A stretch of 64,000 bases of DNA from an uncultured Cohaesibacter sp. (GTDB lineage Bacteria; Pseudomonadota; Alphaproteobacteria; Rhizobiales; Cohaesibacteraceae). Shown one piece after another: positions 44,543-53,610 of the stretch. The first letter of the stretch is position 1. Every line of letters begins with the position of its first letter. The notes below the pieces were generated by a model that saw only the letters and a list, made by a program, of their open reading frames with translations, was not told the DNA's origin and did no database searches. The translations under genes and the position numbers were made by a program. The DNA lies in the NCBI RefSeq assembly GCF_963667045.1, contig NZ_OY762934.1, positions 3,843,501 through 3,907,500 on the forward strand, in the 5' to 3' direction.

Positions 44543-45427
44543 TCAGCAAGCGGACTTGTCTCCCAGAACGCTGGCAAGGGATATCTTTGCGCTGCCCGGC
44601 GTCAGCGGTTTTTGCTGGCTTTCGTCTGGTGCCCAGCCTGACAGGGAAATGATCTGGAACGTGGCCCTTATTCGCCCGTCCGGATCGGAGAAGCGCTGCT
44701 GGTAGACCTCGGCGGCGCGCATCAGGGTGTCCCGCCGCAGGGGGCTGCGGCTTCGGTCATGGAGTATGTTGGTTGCGCCCATGCGCCTCAGGTCCTGCAT
44801 CAGGGCAAAGAGCGAGGCATAGCGCACGGTCAGGGTGTCGTGATCAACGACCGGCAGGGCGAAACCGGCGCGCTGCATCAGGCTGCCCATGTCCTTGAGA
44901 TCAGGCAGGGGCGCGACCCGCGGACTGGCACCGCCGGATATCTCGCTATCGGCTACCAGGAAGGCTTGCCGCAACTCCGAGAGGCTGTCGCGGCCAAGCA
45001 GCGTGGCCAGAAACAGGCCGTCCGGCACCAGAGCCTGACGGATCTGGATGAGAACGCCGGGCAGGTCGTTGATCCAGTGGAGGAACAGCGGCGAGACCAG
45101 CAGGTGGCAGCTCTGCCGTTTGAGGGGCAGGTTTTCTGAATCGAACAGAGTGGCGTGCTCGCCATCATGAAACAGGCTTGCGTGCTGTTCCAGCCGGATG
45201 ACGGTTTCGGTGCCTTGCTGCTGTGCAAGGGCGCTGGCGAGCAGCCCGGTGTGGCCTCCCAGCTCGACCACCCTGGGGAACGGGCGCGTGACGATTGACA
45301 GACGGTCCAGCATGTCCTCGACCACTTCCCTCAGCAGAAAATCTCCTTCCTCTCCATGGGTCCGCAAAGCGCGAACACGGCGGCGGGCCAGCAGCTCCGT
45401 GTCAAAAAGGCGTGGTATTTCGGTCAT
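44543..45427 (-). CDS. SAM-dependent methyltransferase, NDUFAF5/BioC-like
   Basis: A 294-residue class I methyltransferase. It begins FDTELLARRRVRA, typical of the alphaproteobacterial group related to human NDUFAF5 (complex I assembly). The SAM motif is VVELGGHTGLLA (about 53-64), slightly different from the usual DxGxG; motif II is PLFLHWINDLPG. The substrate, perhaps a complex I subunit or biotin precursor, cannot be decided. It is divergent from comF, as common in this group. Confidence 0.8.
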   Translation of the reverse strand: MTEIPRLFDTELLARRRVRALRTHGEEGDFLLREVVEDMLDRLSIVTRPFPRVVELGGHTGLLASALAQQQGTETVIRLEQHASLFHDGEHATLFDSENLPLKRQSCHLLVSPLFLHWINDLPGVLIQIRQALVPDGLFLATLLGRDSLSELRQAFLVADSEISGGASPRVAPLPDLKDMGSLMQRAGFALPVVDHDTLTVRYASLFALMQDLRRMGATNILHDRSRSPLRRDTLMRAAEVYQQRFSDPDGRIRATFQIISLSGWAPDESQQKPLTPGSAKISLASVLGDKSAC

Positions 45428-45561
45428 GGTGCTGATGCTTTCCGGTTTATCGCACTGGCGGCGTGGCCTTGCGTCCCTTGTATGATAGCGCTGCTTGATG
45501 CATTGTTACCATCGGTCTTTCTGTCTGGATTAGCTAGGGGCGCGAGTTTGGGGAGTCAAGA

Positions 45562-46407
45562 ATGAAACATCTCTGGCAGCACTCCGGCCCACTGCCCGCA
45601 GCCACCGGGGAGGAGGCGCAAGGCGGATGGTCTCTTGCAGATGCTGGTCGGGGTGCAGGTAAAAGGCTGTGTCTTCTGGTGCGCCTTGTTCAGGATCTGG
45701 TCATTCCGCCAAGATGCGCCGGTTGCGGCAAGATCGTTCAGGATGCCAACAGCCTGTGTGGCTCCTGCTGGGCGGATATGGACTGGATTGCAAAACCCTA
45801 TTGTTCTGTCTCCGGACTGCCCTTTTCCTATGATTTGGGCAACCGGCTCGTCAGTCCGGAGGTGCTGGCCCATCCACCCGTCTACGACCGCGCCCGCTCG
45901 GTGGCCCTGTTCGGCTCGACGGCCCGGCGGATGGTGCATCGGCTCAAGTATCTGGATCGTACCGACCTTGCCGGTGTCATGGGGCGCTGGATGGTGCGGG
46001 CGGGCGCAGATTGCCTCACCGATCCGCAGGCCCTGATTGTGCCGGTGCCTTTGCACAGGCGACGCCTGTGGTGGCGGCGTTACAACCAGTCGGCGCTGCT
46101 TGCCAAGGCCATGGCGGAAGAGACTGGGCTTGCCTTCATGCCTGATCTTCTCGTGCGGACGCGGTCCACCCGCCAGCAGGTCGGGCTCAATGAAGCCGAG
46201 CGGCGGATGAATGTGGAAGGCGCCTTCCAGCTCAATCTGCCGGATCGACTGTCGCTGACCGGGCGGACGGTGGTGCTGATTGACGATGTCTGGACAACGG
46301 GGGCGACGCTGGAGGCTTGTTGCCGGGTTCTGAGGCGATCCAATGCAGGAGAAATTTGCATTATCACCTTTGCACGGGTTGCCGCTGGCGCGGAAATGAC
46401 CATATAA
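45562..46407 (+). CDS. comF: ComF family phosphoribosyltransferase-like protein
   Basis: A 281-residue ComF homologue. The N-terminal double-zinc-ribbon-like part has CAGCGKIVQDANSLCGSCW (52-70). The C-terminal phosphoribosyltransferase domain ends with VVLIDDVWTTGATLEA, the PRPP-binding loop. ComF proteins act in DNA uptake or processing at the cytoplasmic face. It is upstream of grxC, as in many relatives. Confidence 0.87.
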   Translation: MKHLWQHSGPLPAATGEEAQGGWSLADAGRGAGKRLCLLVRLVQDLVIPPRCAGCGKIVQDANSLCGSCWADMDWIAKPYCSVSGLPFSYDLGNRLVSPEVLAHPPVYDRARSVALFGSTARRMVHRLKYLDRTDLAGVMGRWMVRAGADCLTDPQALIVPVPLHRRRLWWRRYNQSALLAKAMAEETGLAFMPDLLVRTRSTRQQVGLNEAERRMNVEGAFQLNLPDRLSLTGRTVVLIDDVWTTGATLEACCRVLRRSNAGEICIITFARVAAGAEMTI

Positions 46408-46495
46408 ATCATGAGATTTTGAATGAGTCCAAACTGAGCGGATGGTCTGCATCCGACAAGGCGTAACGCCCGGTTTGGTTCGCAAGGAGACCGAA

Positions 46496-46750
46496 ATGGC
46501 TGAAGTTGTTATTTATACGCGCAAGATGTGTGGTTTCTGCACCGCTGCCAAAAAGTTGCTGAGCGACAAGGGGGTCGCGTTCCGGGAATTGGACGCGACC
46601 TTCGACTTCGATCTCAAGCAGGAAATGATTGCCAAGTCCGGTCGCCGGACCTTTCCGCAGATCTTCATCAATGACGAGCATGTCGGGGGGTGCGATGACC
46701 TGTTTGCCCTCGACAAGGCCGGCAAGCTCGACCCGATGCTCGCTGCTTGA
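46496..46750 (+). CDS. grxC: Glutaredoxin 3
   Basis: An 84-residue glutaredoxin with the active site CGFC (about residues 11-14), the cis-Pro stretch RTFPQIFIND and GGCDDLFAL. It reduces disulfides with glutathione in the cytoplasm. GGAGACC precedes ATG 46496; the longer upstream frame is not needed. Confidence 0.93.
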   Translation: MAEVVIYTRKMCGFCTAAKKLLSDKGVAFRELDATFDFDLKQEMIAKSGRRTFPQIFINDEHVGGCDDLFALDKAGKLDPMLAA

Positions 46751-46899
46751 TCCCAGACCCGGCGCTTTCGGGCCTTTGGTCTGAGGGCTGGCGCTGCATT
46801 GCCTTCTTGTCAGCAGGGGGAAGCTTGGGTAAGACTTGGAATGATCCTGCTTTGCCCCCCCCCTCGGGTCTATCAATACGAGACAATCCGGAGAGTGTC

Positions 46900-47730
46900 A
46901 TGACGTCTTTTCGTGCTGCCTGTGTTCAACTGCGGTCCGGTCGAAATCCGGAGCATAATCTGGATGAAGCCGAGCGACTGATCCGGGGCGCTCGCCGGGA
47001 TGGGGCAGACTATATCCAGACGCCCGAACAGACCGCGACGATGGAAATGAATCGCAAGGCGATGATGGATGTCATCTCCGCGCAGGATGATGACGAGGGC
47101 GTCAAGCGGATGCAGGCACTGGCCGAGGAACTGGACATCTGGCTGCACATCGGGTCGATGTCCTTTCTGGTGCGCACCTGCGACGAGGTCAAGGCTGTCA
47201 ATCGCAGTCTGTTGATCACACCGACCGGTCGCATTGCCGCCCAGTATGACAAGATCCACATGTTCGATGTCGATCTCGACAGCGGCGAAAGCTACCGGGA
47301 GTCGGCCAGTTTCGTGCCGGGGCTCAAGGCGGTCAGCAGCATTGTGCCGTGGGGCACACTGGGGATGACAATCTGCTACGATCTGCGCTTCCCCTATCTG
47401 TACCGGGCGCTTTGCAAGCAGAAGGGCGCCAATATCCTTGCTATTCCTGCCGCTTTCACAAAGCGGACAGGGCAGGCGCACTGGGAAGTTCTTATGCGGG
47501 CAAGGGCCATCGAAAATGGCGCCTTCGTGATTGCCGCTGCGCAAGGCGGCAAGCATGAGAACGGGCGCGAGACCTATGGGCATTCGATCATTGTCGACCC
47601 TTGGGGCACGGTGTTGGCCGTGGCTGGAGAAGAGCCCTGCTTCATCGCTGCTGACATCGACATGACGCGGGTTGAGGGATGCCGCAAGGCCATTCCGTCG
47701 CTGCAGCATGATCGGGCTTTTGAAATCTGA
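46900..47730 (+). CDS. Carbon-nitrogen hydrolase (nitrilase superfamily, Nit1-like)
   Basis: A 276-residue hydrolase with the catalytic triad Glu43 (TPEQTATM), Lys118 (YDKIHMFD) and Cys159 (ICYDLRFP). This is the Nit1/deaminated-glutathione amidase type that repairs side products of transaminases. I chose ATG 46900 as the natural start (MTSFRAACVQLRSG). It lies between grxC and DUF1178, an arrangement well conserved in alphaproteobacteria. Confidence 0.9.
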   Translation: MTSFRAACVQLRSGRNPEHNLDEAERLIRGARRDGADYIQTPEQTATMEMNRKAMMDVISAQDDDEGVKRMQALAEELDIWLHIGSMSFLVRTCDEVKAVNRSLLITPTGRIAAQYDKIHMFDVDLDSGESYRESASFVPGLKAVSSIVPWGTLGMTICYDLRFPYLYRALCKQKGANILAIPAAFTKRTGQAHWEVLMRARAIENGAFVIAAAQGGKHENGRETYGHSIIVDPWGTVLAVAGEEPCFIAADIDMTRVEGCRKAIPSLQHDRAFEI

Positions 47731-47860
47731 CGCCAGATAGCCTATATTTAGAGAGATGAAACTTTTCTCTTGCCAATGTGCGCAAGCTGGCTTTTCCTGC
47801 TGGCCGCGCCGATGGGCGAGAGGGCGCCGTTGTAACCTGGATATGACTTAGAGGTCTGGC

Positions 47861-48430
47861 TTGATTAAGTATTCGCTGCGTTGCGATCATGATCATGTGT
47901 TTGAAGGCTGGTTTCGCAATAGTGATGATTGCGAAGCACAGACCCGTGATGGGCGGGTGGAATGCCCCTATTGCGCTTCTACGTCGATTGCCAAGTCCCT
48001 GATGGCCCCAAGCGTGACGGGAACCCGCACCCAGGACAAGGGCCGAGACATGGGCCGAGACATGGGCCGAGAAAAGGGGCTGCCTGTTCGTCCCGGTGAA
48101 GCCCGGTCGGGTGAGATGACCGGCGGATCTGGTGGCAATGCCGTCGTGCCAGCTTCCATATCGGTTCCCGCTTCTGCTGCCGGGGCCGAGGCGGTTGAAA
48201 GACCCAGCCCGCAACAGATCCAGCAGATGCTTCGAGCCTTCCGCCAGCATGTGGTCGACAATGCCGATTATGTCGGCGACAAGTTTGCCGAAGAGGCCCG
48301 CAAGATGCACTTTCGTGAAACCGAAGAGCGCGGTATCTATGGTGAGGCAACGATAGATGAAATCAAGTCGCTCTCGGAAGACGGGATTGACTGCCTGCCG
48401 ATGCCCGTTTTGCCCGAAGACCAGAATTGA
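47861..48430 (+). CDS. DUF1178 family protein
   Basis: A 189-residue protein of the DUF1178 family, starting IKYSLRCDHDHVFEGWFRN with a zinc-like Cys pair CPYC and the C-terminal RKMHFRETEERGIYGEAT. The start is the TTG at 47861 with GAGG upstream; no ATG fits. A duplicated word GGCCGAGACATG in the middle gives the repeat RDMGRDMGRE. It is followed by a terminator. Function unknown. Confidence 0.87.
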   Translation: MIKYSLRCDHDHVFEGWFRNSDDCEAQTRDGRVECPYCASTSIAKSLMAPSVTGTRTQDKGRDMGRDMGREKGLPVRPGEARSGEMTGGSGGNAVVPASISVPASAAGAEAVERPSPQQIQQMLRAFRQHVVDNADYVGDKFAEEARKMHFRETEERGIYGEATIDEIKSLSEDGIDCLPMPVLPEDQN

Positions 48431-48487
48431 TGGCTATCTGACCGGCGCGGCAGGGGCTTGAAGGCCCTGACTTGAACGATCAATAAA

Positions 48488-48527
48488 GAAAACCCCGCTC
48501 CGGCACTCTGGCCGAAGCGGGGTTTTC
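48488..48527. terminator. Bidirectional terminator between DUF1178 and the chemoreceptor
   Basis: GAAAACCCCGCT-x-CGGC pairs with GCCG-x-AGCGGGGTTTTC, a 16-pair stem with a six-base loop. The A/T flanks give short T runs on both strands, so it serves the two convergent genes. Confidence 0.82.
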
Positions 48528-48545
48528 GTTTCTGGTGACCTGTCG

Positions 48546-50732
48546 CTACGCAGCTGCGAAGTCTTCGACAAATCTTTCGACGATCTTGCTGAGGTCGCCG
48601 GCCTGATCGGAGAGACCCTTGGACAGGTCCTGAAGCCGAATCGAGGCAGTGCCGGTCTGTTCTGCTGCAAGGCTCACGCCGCCGATGTTTCTCGTCACTT
48701 CATCGGTGCCGGTTGCTGCCTGCTGACAGTTGGCTGCGATTTCGGCGGTTGCCGATCCCTGTTCGTCCACGGCGACCGTGATCTGGGAAGCGGTTTCCTT
48801 GATGCTGGCGATGACCTGAGCAATCTCGCCAACCGACTTGACGGTTCCGTCTGTTGCCTGCTGGATCTCGGCGACCTTCAGGCCGATTTCCTCGGTGGCC
48901 TTGGCGGTTTGTGATGCCAGTTCCTTGACCTCTGCTGCGACGACAGCAAAGCCTTTGCCGGCTTCGCCCGCCCGGGCCGCCTCGATAGTGGCGTTGAGGG
49001 CAAGAAGGTTGGTCTGTCCGGCGATGCCGTTGATCAGCTCGATGACATCGCCAATGGCGGCTGCCGCGGCTGCCAGCGACTGGATGCGTTGGTTGGCAGC
49101 GTCGGCTTCGACGTTAGCCTTGTCGGCGATCTGGGCCGAATGGATGACCTGATCATTGACAACTCGAACGGAGGCGGACATTTCCTCGGTGGCGCTGGCC
49201 ACGGTCTGGACGTTGGCAGAGGCCTGATCGGCAGCCACGGCCACGGACTGGGACTGCCGCGAGGTTTCCTTGGCTGTTTCGGACAGGTTTTGAGCAGCGC
49301 TGGCGACTTCGCTGGACGAAGAGGCGATGCCCGAGGACAGGGCCTGCATGCGGGAGACGAAGTCCTGAGCGAGCTTGGCCCGGCGATCCAGAAGCTTGCG
49401 TTCCGCTTCTTCGCGCACCGAGGCTTCCTTGCGCAGTCTTTCTGCTTCCTGCAGTCCGGTACGCAGCACTTCGGAGGCTTTGGCGATTTCCCCAATCTCG
49501 TCCTTGCGATCTGCGCCGTCGACACGGTCAACCGGATCCCCGGATGCGATCCGGCGCAGGATATTCGCCATGGCGACGATCGGAGCGGAAATGTTGTGGG
49601 CGACGAATGCCATGGCTGCCATGGCGACCACTGCGACCACAAGCGCCACAGCGAGCTGCCAGAACAGATCGTTGTTGTTGCGCTGTTCCATGGCCTGACC
49701 CATGGCGATGGATTCAGCCATCACGACGGAGCGGGGCACGTCGATGACCACAGACCAGCTCTTGTCGGTTCGGCCAAGGGCGATCGGGGAGAAGACGCGC
49801 AGGGTGTCGTCTTGCTGGTTGATGAAGACCTTGGACTCGCCCTGACTCAGTGCTGCGGTTTCTGCCTGAATATTGTCCGGATCGGCTTCGAACTTGCCGC
49901 CGATCAGCTTGGGGTTGGCACTGGAGGCAACCACGAGGCCGTCGTTGGTGACAATTTCAACCGAGCCGCTGCCATTGAAGGTGCTGTTGTCGACCTTGTT
50001 GGCCAGTTCTTGCACGAAGGACAGATCGAAGTCGGCGCCAGCGACACCGGCGAATTTGCCATTGACCTTGATCGGTACGGACATGGTGGCCAGATACACG
50101 GCCTTGCCCTGCACGACATAGGGCAGGGGGGCCAGAATGCTTTCGTTGCCACTGGCCTGCGGACCGAGGAACCAGCCACCCTTGATCAGGCCGTTCGGAT
50201 GCTTGTCGGAGCTGTCATATTCAACGAGCGGCTGAACGGCAATCTTGCTACCGTCGCGCGTCCAGTAAGGCAGGGCACGACCGGTCTTGTCAGAGCCAAC
50301 CTTGGCGTCTGAGCGGAAGCTGTCATCCATGCCGTCCAGTGCGTTGGGCTCCCACGCGCTGTAGGTGCCATTGAAAAGCGGGTTGTCGTTGAGGGACCGA
50401 TGCAAGAGCTCGTTGAGCTGGGCACGTCGGATTGCCTTGGGTGATCCTCCGTCTCCTTCAGGCATGGCTATGGTCTCGAGCGCCTTGGCCATGCTTCGCG
50501 CCGTGGAAAAAGCTGTTTCAACCTCAGACTTGATGATGCCCGCCTGAGCTGCGGCGAGGTTGGACAGGGATTTCTGGCCAGTGCTGTCTAGCACCTCACC
50601 GACGTTCGTGGAAACGTAGGTAGCGTTGTTTCTGGCTGACCAGAGGTTATATCCAACAATGGTGCCGGTTGAGCCAATGACACAGAGGGCTGTGAAGGCG
50701 ACGATGCGAACGCGAATGGAGTGGAGGTTCAT
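48546..50732 (-). CDS. Transmembrane methyl-accepting chemotaxis protein with dCache domain
   Basis: A 728-residue chemoreceptor: membrane segment at about 7-28, a double-Cache periplasmic sensor over about 40-340 (with WTRDGSKIAVQPLVEYD and VAGADFDLSF), second membrane segment near 355-380, a HAMP domain, and the cytoplasmic signalling domain with the [19 protein letters not shown] tip. dCache domains of this kind often sense amino acids or small organic acids; the ligand here is unknown. It has its own upstream region. Confidence 0.9.
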   Translation of the reverse strand: MNLHSIRVRIVAFTALCVIGSTGTIVGYNLWSARNNATYVSTNVGEVLDSTGQKSLSNLAAAQAGIIKSEVETAFSTARSMAKALETIAMPEGDGGSPKAIRRAQLNELLHRSLNDNPLFNGTYSAWEPNALDGMDDSFRSDAKVGSDKTGRALPYWTRDGSKIAVQPLVEYDSSDKHPNGLIKGGWFLGPQASGNESILAPLPYVVQGKAVYLATMSVPIKVNGKFAGVAGADFDLSFVQELANKVDNSTFNGSGSVEIVTNDGLVVASSANPKLIGGKFEADPDNIQAETAALSQGESKVFINQQDDTLRVFSPIALGRTDKSWSVVIDVPRSVVMAESIAMGQAMEQRNNNDLFWQLAVALVVAVVAMAAMAFVAHNISAPIVAMANILRRIASGDPVDRVDGADRKDEIGEIAKASEVLRTGLQEAERLRKEASVREEAERKLLDRRAKLAQDFVSRMQALSSGIASSSSEVASAAQNLSETAKETSRQSQSVAVAADQASANVQTVASATEEMSASVRVVNDQVIHSAQIADKANVEADAANQRIQSLAAAAAAIGDVIELINGIAGQTNLLALNATIEAARAGEAGKGFAVVAAEVKELASQTAKATEEIGLKVAEIQQATDGTVKSVGEIAQVIASIKETASQITVAVDEQGSATAEIAANCQQAATGTDEVTRNIGGVSLAAEQTGTASIRLQDLSKGLSDQAGDLSKIVERFVEDFAAA

Positions 50733-51085
50733 AATGCAAAACCTTGTTGAGTGCCATTCAGAATAGCGGTGGTGCGACTGATTTGCCGGACACTTGGCGG
50801 CCGGAGTTGTTTTTTCTATTCTGGACAGAGTTCTTCCGTCCGGAATGTATCGTTTATTTTGAATGTGATGTATTAAGGCGGGGTAAAATATTGTTTTGTA
50901 ACGTCTAGTGCAAAAGTGTTATGCAGATATACTTGCTTCTTTGTGATGGCTTTATGTAAAGGCTTTGGTTGTTTTGACAGGATTATGCGCGCATACGTTT
51001 ACATTCCCATAGCATTTCTGGCGCTTTTACTGCCTGCTATGGGAGGAAACTGGTTTGAAAATGGCCTGTAAGGCTATTTCTACAG
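50733..51085. other. Intergenic region between the chemoreceptor and ubiG
   Basis: About 350 bases without a gene. It should hold the promoter of the dCache receptor on the left and the 3' untranslated part of ubiG on the right. No convincing hairpin or repeat noticed. Confidence 0.4.
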
Positions 51086-51838
51086 CTATTTCTTATGGCA
51101 AAGAAACATGTAGTTGACGTCGAGATCCTTTGACCGGGACCATTTGTCGAACAGCGGGTTGTAGCTGACGCCGACCCTTTCGACGATTTCCAGACCGGTC
51201 GGGGCAAGGGAGCGTTCCAACTCGTCCGGGGTGACGAATTTTTCCCATGTGTGGGTGCCAACCGGGAGCCAGCGCAGGATGTATTCTGCGCCGATGATCG
51301 CCAATGCGTGGGACTTCAGGGTGCGGTTGAGTGTTGCAATGACCATCAGCCCGCCCGGCTTGACCATGCTGGCGCATTCGGACAGGAACAGGTCAACGTC
51401 GGCAACATGCTCCACGACTTCCATCGTCAGCACAACGTCGTAGGACCGGCCTTCGGCAACCAGTGCTTCGGCTGTCGAGGCACGGTAGTCGATGGCGAGG
51501 TCGCTTTCCCTTGCATGGGTGGAAGCAATGCCGATGTTGGTTTCCGAGGCGTCGACACCGGTTACCTCTGCCCCGAGGCGACAGAGCGGTTCACACAGAA
51601 GGCCACCGCCACAACCGACATCCAGAATGGTCAGGCCCTTGAGAGGTTGGCGAGCGTGGGCATCGCATCCGAAATGATCGAGCAGCTTTTCACGCAGGTA
51701 GGCGATGCGGGTCGGGTTGAATTTGTGCAGGGGCCGGAACTTGCCCGTCGGGCTCCACCATTCCTGAGCCATCGCCGAGAAGCGTGCGATTTCAGCATCA
51801 TCGACGGTGGTTGCCTTTGGATTGGTCTGGGATGTCAT
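51086..51838 (-). CDS. ubiG: 3-demethylubiquinone-9 3-methyltransferase / 2-polyprenyl-6-hydroxyphenol methylase UbiG
   Basis: A 250-residue SAM methyltransferase of the UbiG family (two O-methylations in ubiquinone synthesis). It begins with the conserved [23 protein letters not shown] and has the SAM motif [14 protein letters not shown] chose ATG 51838; an upstream frame would add 27 residues. It is divergent from lysC, the usual order in Hyphomicrobiales. Confidence 0.92.
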   Translation of the reverse strand: MTSQTNPKATTVDDAEIARFSAMAQEWWSPTGKFRPLHKFNPTRIAYLREKLLDHFGCDAHARQPLKGLTILDVGCGGGLLCEPLCRLGAEVTGVDASETNIGIASTHARESDLAIDYRASTAEALVAEGRSYDVVLTMEVVEHVADVDLFLSECASMVKPGGLMVIATLNRTLKSHALAIIGAEYILRWLPVGTHTWEKFVTPDELERSLAPTGLEIVERVGVSYNPLFDKWSRSKDLDVNYMFLCHKK

Positions 51839-52097
51839 TGTCTGCCCTTTGCTCCCGATCTGCTTTGGGGGATATACGGTCGGGGATTTCCCCTGGATTG
51901 ATCGCCGGATGTTTGTCAAAACGCCATCGTGATGCAGTTTTCAATAACTTCTTTCCGCGAGAGGAAAAGTCAAGCCCGAGAATGCTTGCATGCGCGCCGT
52001 CTGCCGAGTATGACTATGCGCAACCGGCGGCAAGGTCAATCTGCCCTTATGATTGAGCCGCTTGAAACGGAAAACCAGTGACAGAAAGCGATAGTGA

Positions 52098-53351
52098 ATG
52101 GCTCGTCTTGTCATGAAGTTCGGGGGTACGTCTGTTGCGGATATCGAGCGCATCAGACGCGTCGCCCGACACGTGAAGCGTGAAGTGGACGCGGGGAATC
52201 AGGTGGCCGTCGTAGTCTCTGCGATGGCTGGCAAAACCAACGAACTGGTTGGTTGGGTCCAGGAGGCTTCTCCCCTTTATGATGCTCGCGAGTATGATAC
52301 CGTTGTTTCCTCTGGTGAACAGGTGACATCGGGTCTTCTTGCCTTGACCCTGCAGAATATGGGCGTTGATGCCCGGTCTTGGCTTGGATGGCAAATTCCC
52401 TTTAAAACCAATGGTGTACACGGTGCTGCTCGGATTGAGGAGATCGATGGTTCGGTCCTGATCGAGCGTCTGGAGATGAACCAGGTTGCTGTGGTGGCCG
52501 GGTTTCAGGGGATTGCTCCTGACAATCGGATCTCGACCTTGGGACGCGGTGGTTCTGATACCAGCGCGGTTGCCATTGCTGCTGCCATTCATGCGGATCG
52601 CTGCGATATCTATACCGATGTGGACGGTGTCTACACCACCGACCCACGCATCGTTCCTGAAGCAAGACGGCTTGATCAGATTTCCTTTGAGGAAATGCTG
52701 GAAATGGCATCTCTGGGTGCCAAGGTTATGCAGGTGCGCTCGGTCGAGATGGCAATGGTGCACAATGTTCGCACATTCGTGCGGTCTTCTTTCGTCGAGC
52801 CGGATGCTCCCGAGCTGATGAATACGGACCAGCCCGTGGGAACTTTGATCTGTGATGAGGATGAGATTGTGGAAAAACAGGTTGTAACCGGAATTGCCTT
52901 CTCGAAGGATGAAGCGCAAATCTCCCTGCGTCGGCTCGAAGACAAGCCGGGCATTGCGGCGCATGTTTTTGGTCCTCTTGCAGAGGCCAATATCAATGTC
53001 GACATGATCGTGCAGAACATCTCTGAAGATGGCACCATCACCGACATGACCTTCACCGTGCCCAAGGGCGATTTCGATCGCGCCCGGGTCGTGTTGGAAG
53101 GTGCCCGTCACAACATCAACTACAATGTCCTGCAGGGCTCGACCGATGTCGTGAAGGTGTCCGTGATCGGTATCGGGATGCGTAGCCATGCCGGTGTGGC
53201 CTCCCAGGCCTTCAAGGCGCTGGCTGAGCGCGGCATCAACATTCGTGCCATCACGACGTCCGAGATCAAGATTTCCATCCTGATCGATGCCGAATATGCG
53301 GAGCTGGCTGTGCGCGCTCTGCATTCACTTTACGGATTGGACGAGAAGTAG
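52098..53351 (+). CDS. lysC: Aspartate kinase
   Basis: A 417-residue aspartokinase for the lysine, threonine and methionine pathway. The kinase domain starts with ARLVMKFGGTSV and holds GRGGSDTSAVAIAAA; two ACT domains follow from about residue 270 (regulation by Lys/Thr). The length is normal for this family. ptsP lies downstream after a 259-base gap. Confidence 0.95.
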   Translation: MARLVMKFGGTSVADIERIRRVARHVKREVDAGNQVAVVVSAMAGKTNELVGWVQEASPLYDAREYDTVVSSGEQVTSGLLALTLQNMGVDARSWLGWQIPFKTNGVHGAARIEEIDGSVLIERLEMNQVAVVAGFQGIAPDNRISTLGRGGSDTSAVAIAAAIHADRCDIYTDVDGVYTTDPRIVPEARRLDQISFEEMLEMASLGAKVMQVRSVEMAMVHNVRTFVRSSFVEPDAPELMNTDQPVGTLICDEDEIVEKQVVTGIAFSKDEAQISLRRLEDKPGIAAHVFGPLAEANINVDMIVQNISEDGTITDMTFTVPKGDFDRARVVLEGARHNINYNVLQGSTDVVKVSVIGIGMRSHAGVASQAFKALAERGINIRAITTSEIKISILIDAEYAELAVRALHSLYGLDEK

Positions 53352-53361
53352 GTCCTTGCGT

Positions 53362-53392
53362 TGTGAAGCGGCCGCCTGACGGCTGTTTCACA
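53362..53392 (+). terminator. Possible terminator hairpin after lysC
   Basis: TGTGAAGCGGCCG pairs with CGGCTGTTTCACA around a five-base loop (one or two G-U pairs), ten bases after the stop. The T run is missing, so it may only be a stabilising hairpin. Confidence 0.4.
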
Positions 53393-53610
53393 GCCTCGTT
53401 TCCTGTCGAGAGAGTGCCCTTTCTCCTCTCTAAAGCTTTGGGCATGATTGATCTGTCTGATCGCATCATGCCATACTGCGCGTGACACGAATCCCCGCTT
53501 TTTGACACACGGCTTGTGGCGGGTTTTCGGACATCAGGAAATCTTATTTGCGGGTTGGCCGCCCAGTGGTGGTTCCCCTGTGACAAAAGCGGAAAATCGG
53601 AGAAACCCGG

